Assembly (NCBI GenBank): GCA_002291985.1
Contig: DBBB01000139.1
Coordinates: 13,207 to 27,333, forward strand
Source of the DNA: Firmicutes bacterium UBA995
GTDB lineage: Bacteria > Bacillota > Sulfobacillia > UBA995
Length of the DNA: 14,127 nucleotides
Direction: 5' to 3'
Positions 6,939-12,831 of this stretch are shown here, one piece after another; position 1 is the stretch's first letter; the number at the start of each line of letters is the position of its first letter. Made by a program: the position numbers and the translations under genes. Under the pieces are notes generated by a model. It was not told the DNA's origin. It saw nothing but the letters and a program-made list of their open reading frames with translations, and did not search any database.

Positions 6939-7044
6939 CCAGACACGCTGGCTTTCACTCCATCCGTTCGACGCCCGATCCGGCAACTCCTCCTCCCCGG
7001 CCCGGGAAGACGTCCCGGCAAGACGGACGCTCCCGCGGGATGGC

Positions 7045-7074
7045 TTGCCGGATATGCGGCACATGTTGTATGCT
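7045..7074 (+). promoter_or_regulatory. Possible sigma-70-type promoter for the P1-peptidase gene
   Basis: TTGCCG at 7045-7050 and TATGCT at 7069-7074 are separated by 18 bases. The match is moderate (four of six in each box). If real, transcription would begin near 7081 and produce a very short leader consisting of the AGAGGGGG ribosome-binding sequence before a CTG at 7097, and the ATG at 7070 would not be transcribed. Confidence 0.35.
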
Positions 7075-8056
7075 CGCCTCAGAGGGGGCACGGCCACTGA
7101 ACCGGACCATCACCGCCGTTCCCGGTATCCGCGCCGGGCACTTCACCGACACCCGGGGTCTGACGGGATGCACGGTGATCCTCGCCGCCGGGGGTGCGGT
7201 GGCGGGAGTGGACGTGCGCGGCTCGGCGCCCGGCACCCGGGAGACCGACCTCTTGCGCCCGATCAACCTGGTAGAAAAGGCTCATGCCGTGCTGCTCACC
7301 GGCGGCAGCGCTTTCGGCCTGGCGGCGGCGGACGGCGTGATGGCCTATCTCGAGGGACAGGGCGAGGGTTTCGCCACGGGAGTTGCGCGAGTGCCGATCG
7401 TCGCGGCTGCGGTGCTATTCGATCTGGCCATCGGCGATACGGCGGCGCGACCCGGTCCGATGGAAGGACGGGGGGCGTGCACCGCGGCGAACTCGGGCCC
7501 GCTGGCCCAGGGCAACGTGGGCGCCGGCACCGGTTGCACGGTCGGCAAGGCGCTGGGCATGGGCCGGGCCATGCGCGGAGGACTCGCCAGCTCGGTCTGC
7601 GAGAGCGCGAGGGGGCTCAAGGTCGGCGCCGTCGTGGCCGTCAATTGCTTCGGCGAGGTGGTGTGCCCGGAGACCGGTCGCATCCTGGCGGGACCGCGTG
7701 ACCCCGTCAGCGGCCGGCCGGTTTCCACGACCATGCTCCTCGGCGGCGCGGCCGAATGCCCAGCCGCCGGTAACACGACGCTCGCCGTGGTGGCCACGGA
7801 TGCCGCTCTCACCAAGGAAGAGGCGAACAAGGTGGCGCAGATGGCCCATGACGGCCTGGCGCGGGTCATTCGTCCCTGCCACACCATGTACGATGGCGAT
7901 ACCGTCTTCACCCTGGCAACCGGCCGGGTACGGGGCGACGTCAACCTGGTCGGTGCGCTGGCGGCGGACATGGTCGCGGCGGCGGTGGCGAGCGCCGTCC
8001 GGTGCGCGGCCGCAGGGGGAGACATACCTGCCTGGCAGGACCTCGAGAGGAGGTGA
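7070..8056 (+). CDS. P1 family (DmpA/NylC-like) self-processing N-terminal-nucleophile hydrolase
   Basis: This 328-residue protein belongs to the P1/S58 family of aminopeptidases and amidohydrolases (DmpA, BapA, NylC), which are made as one chain and cut themselves to expose an N-terminal Ser or Thr nucleophile. Family landmarks are VPGIRAGHFTD near the start, LLTGGSAFGLAAADGVM, VGAGTGCTVGK and the cleavage site AAGNTTLAVVATDA. The expected cut is Asn235/Thr236, as in the nylon-oligomer hydrolase NylC rather than the Gly/Ser site of DmpA. Known members hydrolyse N-terminal D- or beta-amino acids, cyclic or linear amides. The start is uncertain: ATG 7070 lacks a ribosome binding site, whereas CTG 7097 lies eight bases after AGAGGGGG and gives the usual family N-terminus. 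The gene is divergent from the catabolic operon, so the two may be co-regulated. Confidence 0.9.
   Translation: MLASEGARPLNRTITAVPGIRAGHFTDTRGLTGCTVILAAGGAVAGVDVRGSAPGTRETDLLRPINLVEKAHAVLLTGGSAFGLAAADGVMAYLEGQGEGFATGVARVPIVAAAVLFDLAIGDTAARPGPMEGRGACTAANSGPLAQGNVGAGTGCTVGKALGMGRAMRGGLASSVCESARGLKVGAVVAVNCFGEVVCPETGRILAGPRDPVSGRPVSTTMLLGGAAECPAAGNTTLAVVATDAALTKEEANKVAQMAHDGLARVIRPCHTMYDGDTVFTLATGRVRGDVNLVGALAADMVAAAVASAVRCAAAGGDIPAWQDLERR
7081..7088 (+). promoter_or_regulatory. Ribosome-binding-like AGAGGGGG pointing to a CTG start at 7097
   Basis: This purine tract ends eight bases before an in-frame CTG whose downstream residues N-R-T-I-T-A-V-P-G-I begin exactly where P1-family proteins usually begin. 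No ATG, GTG or TTG lies at a comparable distance. Confidence 0.4.
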
Positions 8057-8176
8057 CGGCGGACCGACATTCGGCCCGAAAGTGCCGGGAGCCTGATGGC
8101 CCCGGACACGTTGGCAGGATCGACCGCGAACGATTTCGTCCGGTATCCTCGCGGAACCGGAACGGAGGTGTCCCCG

Positions 8177-8902
8177 GTGCACTTGAACGTTCGACGCATC
8201 GCCGTTGTGGGTCTGCTCGGTAGTCTGACCGTTGCCCTTGGCCTGGCGCCCGTCGGCGGGTTCATCCCCGTACCCACTCCCGCCGGTAGCGCGACCACCA
8301 TGCACCTTCCTGCCATCCTGGCGGGAGTGCTGGAAGGACCCCTTGCCGGCGCCGGAGTGGGTTTCATCTTCGGCGCCTTCAGCTTCTGGCGCGCTCAGTT
8401 TTCGCCTAATCCCGTGGCTCGGCTGATGTTCACCGACCCGCTGGTGGCTTTCCTCCCTCGCATCTTGATCGGCGTCATTGCCGCTTACGCCTTCCGGATG
8501 GCCGCCGCCCGCTGGACCCGCCCCCTGCTCGCCGTGGCCGTGGCGGGCATTGTCGCCCATAGCTGCTACATCAGCCTTGCCGCCCATCCCGCCCTGGTAG
8601 CGGTGTTCTCCTTGGCGGCCGGCGGCGCCGCGGGGTACGCCACCCATCGCGTGGCGCGGCACCAGCACGCTGCGCCCATGCTGGCGGCCATGACGGGTAC
8701 TCTGACCAACACCGTGGGCGTCCTCGGTCTGGTGACCTGGCGCGGATACCTCCCCCCGGCGGCAGCCGTGGGAGTCGGGGTATTGCACGGCCTGCCGGAG
8801 GTCTTCGTCGCGATGGTCCTGGTCGCCGCCGTGCACCGGGCGATCGCCCGAAGCCTGGTGCGGTACCAGGTCCCTTCAAGGCTCGAGGTGAAACGCTCGT
8901 GA
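8177..8902 (+). CDS. ECF transporter S component, probably pantothenate-specific (PanT-like)
   Basis: This 241-residue integral membrane protein has about six hydrophobic segments, beginning with AVVGLLGSLTVALGLAPVGG. It shows the ECF S-component pattern of the COG4684-like group: a short GFIPVPTPAG loop, HLPAILAGVLEGPLAGAGVG, FGAFSFW and DPLVAFLPRILIGVIAAY. S components bind a vitamin and work with a shared energising module (EcfA, EcfA', EcfT), which is not in this window. The stop overlaps the coaX start as GTGA, so the two are translationally coupled; coaX phosphorylates pantothenate, making pantothenate the likely ligand. GTG 8177 was chosen because GGAGG at 8164-8168 lies eight bases upstream. 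An ATG at 8096 would add a 27-residue hydrophilic extension unlike the family and has a weaker binding site. Confidence 0.85.
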   Translation: MHLNVRRIAVVGLLGSLTVALGLAPVGGFIPVPTPAGSATTMHLPAILAGVLEGPLAGAGVGFIFGAFSFWRAQFSPNPVARLMFTDPLVAFLPRILIGVIAAYAFRMAAARWTRPLLAVAVAGIVAHSCYISLAAHPALVAVFSLAAGGAAGYATHRVARHQHAAPMLAAMTGTLTNTVGVLGLVTWRGYLPPAAAVGVGVLHGLPEVFVAMVLVAAVHRAIARSLVRYQVPSRLEVKRS

Positions 8903-9684
8903 TCCTGGCAATGGACATCGGCAATACCAATATCGTGGTCGGCGTATTCCAGGGCACCCGGCTGGAGGCATGCTGGCGGCTGAGCACGACCCAGCCGCGA
9001 ACCGCCGATGAACTGGGCATCGTGCTCCACGAGTTGTTCGATTACCAGCACATGGACCCCCATCAAGTGGGCGCGGCGGTCGTGGCATCGGTGGTCCCCC
9101 CGCTTACGCCGACGGTGGAACAGATGCTGGAGAAGTACTTCGACATCCGCCCGCTGGTGGTGGGGCCCGGCATGCGTACGGGCATCGACATCCGGTACGA
9201 TCACCCCCGCGAGGTGGGAGCCGACCGCATCGTCAACGCCGTGGCTGCCTTCGAGCACTACGGCGGCCCGTGCATCGTGGTGGACTTCGGCACGGCCACT
9301 ACCTTTGACGCCATCGCCCCTGACGGTGGCTACCTGGGAGGGGCAATCGCGCCCGGCATAGGTATCTCCACCGAGGCTTTATTCCAGAGGGCGGCCAAGC
9401 TGCCCCGGGTAGAACTCGTTCGACCTCCCCGGGCCATCGGCAAGAACACCGTGGCCAGCATGCAGGCGGGGATCGTGATCGGTTTCGCGGGTCAGGTGGA
9501 CGAGTTGGTGCGGCGCATATCCGCGGAGCTGGGCGGACGCCCCACGGTAGTCGCTACCGGCGGTCTGGCCTCACTGATCGCGGGCGAGACCACCACCATC
9601 GACCACGTCGATGAGCTGTTGACGCTGAAAGGGCTCCTGATCCTGCACCAGCGCAACGAGGCAGCGGAACCGGTTCAGCACTGA
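8899..9684 (+). CDS. coaX: Type III pantothenate kinase
   Basis: This 261-residue cytoplasmic ASKHA-fold kinase catalyses the first step of CoA synthesis, phosphorylating pantothenate to 4'-phosphopantothenate. The phosphate-1 loop MDIGNTNIVVGVF is at residues 5-17, the pantothenate motif GADRIVNAVAA at 107-117 with catalytic D109, and the phosphate-2 motif VDFGTATTFDAI at 128-139. Length is normal for the family. It lacks the feedback inhibition by CoA known for type I enzymes and typically needs a monovalent cation. GTG 8899 overlaps the S-component TGA by four bases, with GAGGTG eight bases upstream. Its 3' end overlaps the convergent coaBC gene by ten bases. Confidence 0.97.
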   Translation: MILAMDIGNTNIVVGVFQGTRLEACWRLSTTQPRTADELGIVLHELFDYQHMDPHQVGAAVVASVVPPLTPTVEQMLEKYFDIRPLVVGPGMRTGIDIRYDHPREVGADRIVNAVAAFEHYGGPCIVVDFGTATTFDAIAPDGGYLGGAIAPGIGISTEALFQRAAKLPRVELVRPPRAIGKNTVASMQAGIVIGFAGQVDELVRRISAELGGRPTVVATGGLASLIAGETTTIDHVDELLTLKGLLILHQRNEAAEPVQH

Positions 9685-10940
9685 CCGTCGCCCGAGGGAA
9701 GGCAGGGATCGGGGGCGGGTGGGACGAGGACCTCCGTCTCGCCCGCCCCCAGCAGTCCGCGCACCCGGTCCCACACGGCGTGGGCCACGGCCCGCTTGTC
9801 CTGAAGGGGCACTTCCAGCACGCCCCCTGACCGGTCGATCAGGGTGAGGGCGTTGGTGTCAGTGCCGAACCCCTGGCCGGCCCGGTCCACCCAGTTGGCG
9901 CAGACCAGGTCGAGGTTCTTGGCTGCGAGCTTGGCCCGGGCGTTGATGACGAGGTCGTCGGTTTCGGCCGCGAACCCCACGAGAAGCCGCTTGCCCTTGG
10001 TCCGTCCGAGTTCACCGATGATGTCGGGGTTGGGCACAAGGCGGATGACCAGGTCGCCGGAACCCCGTTTGAGCTTGGCGGTAGCCGCTTCGGCTGCCCG
10101 GTAGTCGGCCACGGCCGCCGCCATCACCACCACCTGCGCCGCGGCCGCCCGTCGCCATACCTCCTCGGCCATCTCGACCGCGCTATCCACCCGCACCACT
10201 TCCACGCCGGGCGGCGAGGGCAGGTCGACCGGGCCGGAAACGAGCGTCACCCGGGCGCCCCGCTCGGCGGCTGCCGCCGCAAGGCTGTAGCCCATCTTGC
10301 CGGACGAGAAATTGGACAGGTAGCGCACGGGATCGATGCGTTCCCGGGTGGGACCGGCGGTGACGAGTACCGGCACGCCCGCGAGATCCTTGGGCCGAAA
10401 CATCGCCTGGACGACTACCTCCACTACCGATTCGGGATCGGGCAGTCGCCCTTGCCCCAGGGCGCCTGAGGCCAGACGCCCGTATTCCGGCTCGATGATG
10501 GCGAAACCGGCGCGCCGCAAGCGCTCCGCGTTGGCCTGGACGATGGGATTGCGCCACATCCGGTCGTGCATGGCGGGCGCGAGGATGACGGGCGCCTCTG
10601 TCGCCAGGATGGTCGTGGTCAGGAAGTCATCGGCTATTCCCGCCGCCAGTTTTCCCATCACGTTCGCGGTTGCCGGCGCGACCAGCACGAGCTGGGCGCG
10701 ATCCGCCAGGGCGATGTGTTCGATGTTCCAGCGTCTTGGCTCGGCGAAGAGATCGGTCGCGACGGGGTTGCCCGAAACCCCCTGAAAGGTCATCGGGCCG
10801 ACCAGCCGGGTGGCGGCGGCGGTCATGATGACATGGACATCCGCGCCAAGCCGGGTCAACCGGCTTACGATTTCCGCGGCTTTATAAGCGGCAATGCCCC
10901 CGCTGACCCCCACAACGATTGTCTTGCCCCGTAGCGCCAG
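9675..10940 (-). CDS. coaBC: Bifunctional phosphopantothenoylcysteine decarboxylase / phosphopantothenate-cysteine ligase
   Basis: This 421-residue flavoprotein adds cysteine to 4'-phosphopantothenate (CoaB half) and decarboxylates the product to 4'-phosphopantetheine (CoaC half). CoaC landmarks are GVSGGIAAYK at 11-20, H75 in IEHIALA, the PATAN motif and PAMHDRMW; CoaB landmarks are TAGPTRERIDPVRYLSN, FSSGKMG and a KLKR segment. Two E. coli active-site positions differ: Asn125 is His and Cys158 is Ser, as I recall for many non-enteric homologues. The start is placed at CTG 10940 because LALRGKTIVVGVSGG then aligns residue for residue with the E. coli start and puts His75, 125 and 158 at identical numbers. 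The first conventional start, GTG 10913, would delete the first beta strand. No clear ribosome binding site precedes the CTG at normal spacing, so a sequencing error is also possible. Confidence 0.93.
   Translation of the reverse strand: MALRGKTIVVGVSGGIAAYKAAEIVSRLTRLGADVHVIMTAAATRLVGPMTFQGVSGNPVATDLFAEPRRWNIEHIALADRAQLVLVAPATANVMGKLAAGIADDFLTTTILATEAPVILAPAMHDRMWRNPIVQANAERLRRAGFAIIEPEYGRLASGALGQGRLPDPESVVEVVVQAMFRPKDLAGVPVLVTAGPTRERIDPVRYLSNFSSGKMGYSLAAAAAERGARVTLVSGPVDLPSPPGVEVVRVDSAVEMAEEVWRRAAAAQVVVMAAAVADYRAAEAATAKLKRGSGDLVIRLVPNPDIIGELGRTKGKRLLVGFAAETDDLVINARAKLAAKNLDLVCANWVDRAGQGFGTDTNALTLIDRSGGVLEVPLQDKRAVAHAVWDRVRGLLGAGETEVLVPPAPDPCLPSGDGQC
9711..9750 (+). terminator. Strong GC hairpin 26 bases after the coaX stop, probable terminator
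   Basis: Bases 9711-9726 pair with 9735-9750 in plus-strand RNA, giving 16 continuous pairs with two G-U wobbles and an eight-base loop; the outer nine pairs are all G-C. In minus-strand RNA the two wobbles become A-C mismatches, so the stem is best in the coaX transcript. It lies inside the 3' coding part of coaBC. No T-tract follows, so termination would be atypical or the stem may instead stabilise the coaX mRNA end. Confidence 0.5.
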
Positions 10941-11094
10941 CCTCGAACACCGCCCCGTCCCCGGCTCATCCGCGGCCCGGCAGGCTTCTGCACAGGGCGA
11001 GGCATCTCCTCCCGGCGATCGTCCGTTCGGCAGGATACCTCACTCCGGCAGCATCCGGGCCAGGGCGTAACCGGAAGCGCCCGTCACGGCCGGT

Positions 11095-11652
11095 TCAGGC
11101 CCGTTCGACGTACATTCCCGACCGCGTGTCCACGCGGAGCACATCGCCCACCCCGATGAAAAACGGCACCTGTACTGTCAGTCCCGTCTCCAGCTTGGCG
11201 GGTTTCCCTCCACCCGCCGCCGTATCGCCCCGCACGCCCGGATCCGTCTCCACCACCGCGAGTTCCACCACGTTAGGTAACTCGACTCCCAGCGACCTGC
11301 CCTCATGGAACACCACGTGGAGGGTCAAATTCTCCTTCAGGTAACGCAGAGCTTCTCCGAGCTGGTCGCGCGTCAGGGCGAACTGCTCATAGGTCTCGGT
11401 GTCCATGAAGGTGAACTCGTCGTCCATCCCGTAGAGGTACTGCACTTCTCGCCGGTCCAGGCGGGCGCGGGGCACTTTCTCGCCCGCCCGGAAGGTCTTC
11501 TCCATGACCTGCCCCGTGCGCACGTTCTTGAGGCGCGTCCGCACGAAGGCTGAACCCTTGCCGGGCTTGACGTGCTGAAAGTCTACCACCGACCATACGG
11601 CGCCCTCGAACTCGATGGTGACACCGGTGCGCAAGTCGTTGGTCGAGATCAT
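11095..11652 (-). CDS. efp: Translation elongation factor P
   Basis: This 185-residue protein, the standard EF-P length, binds between the ribosomal P and E sites and relieves stalling at polyproline runs. The KOW-like N-terminal domain carries the loop [10 protein letters not shown] with K32 at the tip, the residue modified (or left bare) in different bacteria; no modification enzyme is visible in the window. The two OB domains follow, with [19 protein letters not shown] and a C-terminal [21 protein letters not shown] 11652 follows GGGAGGG with a seven-base spacer. It lies 28 bases after the Xaa-Pro aminopeptidase gene, a pairing common in Bacillota, and the two are probably cotranscribed. 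A 154-base stretch to coaBC holds no other gene. Confidence 0.98.
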   Translation of the reverse strand: MISTNDLRTGVTIEFEGAVWSVVDFQHVKPGKGSAFVRTRLKNVRTGQVMEKTFRAGEKVPRARLDRREVQYLYGMDDEFTFMDTETYEQFALTRDQLGEALRYLKENLTLHVVFHEGRSLGVELPNVVELAVVETDPGVRGDTAAGGGKPAKLETGLTVQVPFFIGVGDVLRVDTRSGMYVERA

Positions 11653-11680
11653 CGGCGAGCCCTCCCGCGGAGCGATGAGG

Positions 11681-12763
11681 TCACAACATTTTGAGTTCCC
11701 GCGGGAAGCTGGACAGCCGCTCCGCGCCGTCCGACCGCAGTATGACCAGGTCCTCGATGCGCACACCGCCCCACCCGGGCAGGTAGACGCCAGGTTCCAG
11801 GGTGACCACGCAACCTTCGGGCAAGGGCGCGTCCCCGGCGAGAGAAAGCCTCGGGCCCTCGTGGACGGCCAGCCCCACGCCGTGCCCCAGGCCGTGACCG
11901 AAGTGCTCGCCGAAGCCCCGCGCGGCTATTACCGTCCTGGCCAGGGCATCGGCCTCCTTGCCTGTCATGCCCGGACGCAGGCCCTCGAGCGCGGCCGTCT
12001 GGGCCGCCAACACCACTTCATATACCTCGCGCTGCCGCGAGTCCGAGCGCCCGAGGACGAAGGTACGGGTGAGGTCACTGCAATATCCCTGGAACTGGGT
12101 TCCCAGGTCCACGGTCACCAGGTCGCCCGCCTCCATGACCCGGGGGGAGGGGCGCCCGTGGGGAAGGGAGGAGCGCGGCCCGGACACCACGATGATCTCG
12201 AAGGCGGCGCCCGCCCCCCGTCGCTTCATCTCGAACTCGAGTGCTATCGCCACTTCGCGCTCGGTGGCGCCAGGATGGATCAGGTGCAGGCTATCGGCCA
12301 GAACCTGATCGGTCATGGCGGCGGCATGCCGGATCAAGTCAAGTTCCTCTGCTTCCTTGACGAGGCGGACCCCCTCCACCAGCCCCTCGGTCGGCACGAG
12401 GGCGATCCCTTCCAGGGCCGATTGCAGTCGCTCCCGCAGCCCGACGGTCACGTTTTCCTTCTCGAACCCGATCCGGGCAGCGCCTGAGGCCTGTACGACT
12501 TCCTTCACCGCCGGCAACGGATCGGTCCCGTGGCGGACAATCCGGCTGCCCTGAGCTTCTGCGGTAGCTTGTTCCACGTAACGGCCGTCGGTAATCAACA
12601 CCAGTTCCGTGGCCGTCAAGAGGGCCATGCCCCACGAACCCGTGAACCCGGTCAGATAGCGCCGGTTCTCGGGGGTGGTGACCAGCAGCGCCTCCACTTC
12701 CGGCCGGTGGGCGAGGATCTTGTCAAAGACGCGCGACCGACGCCCCGCGGGAATCTCAGTCAT
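11681..12763 (-). CDS. Xaa-Pro aminopeptidase / prolidase, M24B family
   Basis: This 360-residue cytoplasmic metallopeptidase removes N-terminal residues preceding proline or splits Xaa-Pro dipeptides. It has the creatinase-type N-terminal domain and a complete M24 metal site: D219 and D230 in [14 protein letters not shown]294 in GHGVGL, E323 in TLEPG and E337 in RIED. The second histidine of the VHEGP motif (H301) and H202 are also present, so it should be fully active, unlike the divergent M24 protein at 4571-5857. The ATG at 12763 follows GGGAGG nine bases upstream. It sits immediately upstream of efp, forming the pepP/efp-type pair. A pepP, pepQ or ypdF assignment cannot be separated from sequence alone, so no symbol is given. 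Confidence 0.95.
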   Translation of the reverse strand: MTEIPAGRRSRVFDKILAHRPEVEALLVTTPENRRYLTGFTGSWGMALLTATELVLITDGRYVEQATAEAQGSRIVRHGTDPLPAVKEVVQASGAARIGFEKENVTVGLRERLQSALEGIALVPTEGLVEGVRLVKEAEELDLIRHAAAMTDQVLADSLHLIHPGATEREVAIALEFEMKRRGAGAAFEIIVVSGPRSSLPHGRPSPRVMEAGDLVTVDLGTQFQGYCSDLTRTFVLGRSDSRQREVYEVVLAAQTAALEGLRPGMTGKEADALARTVIAARGFGEHFGHGLGHGVGLAVHEGPRLSLAGDAPLPEGCVVTLEPGVYLPGWGGVRIEDLVILRSDGAERLSSFPRELKML

Positions 12764-12831
12764 TCCCCAAAACCTCCCTCTGAATCACGGCAAGCTGCTT
12801 TCGGGGCGGCATCGGCCATCTCCTTCCCGCC

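Larger units (their letters stand above)
6847..7069. promoter_or_regulatory. Divergent control region between two catabolic transcription units
   Basis: This stretch of about 220 bases separates the leftward operon from the rightward P1-peptidase gene and holds no convincing gene. It contains four palindromic or near-palindromic elements: CCATAATTATGG at 6919-6930, TGGTCTGACCA at 6928-6938, CCGGGA-5-TCCCGG at 7002-7018 and TCCCGCGGGA at 7031-7040. The first is an AT-rich island in otherwise GC-rich sequence and reads CATAAT on both strands, so it could supply -10 elements in either direction. No good -35 pairs with it. Confidence 0.65.

Noticed and set aside
8096..8176. N-terminal extension of the S component from ATG 8096
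   Set aside because: The extra 27 residues are hydrophilic and unlike S-component N-termini, while GTG 8177 has GGAGG at ideal spacing.
7415..8836. 473-codon open frame on the minus strand opposite the P1-peptidase and S-component genes
   Set aside because: The translation is Gly/His/Arg/Gln-rich with no recognisable motif, and both genes on the plus strand are clear family members.
10941..11094. Small gene or riboswitch between efp and coaBC
   Set aside because: A GGGAGGAG directly abuts an ATG in a different frame, giving an Arg/Gly-rich shadow that runs into coaBC. No conserved RNA structure was recognised in the 154 bases.
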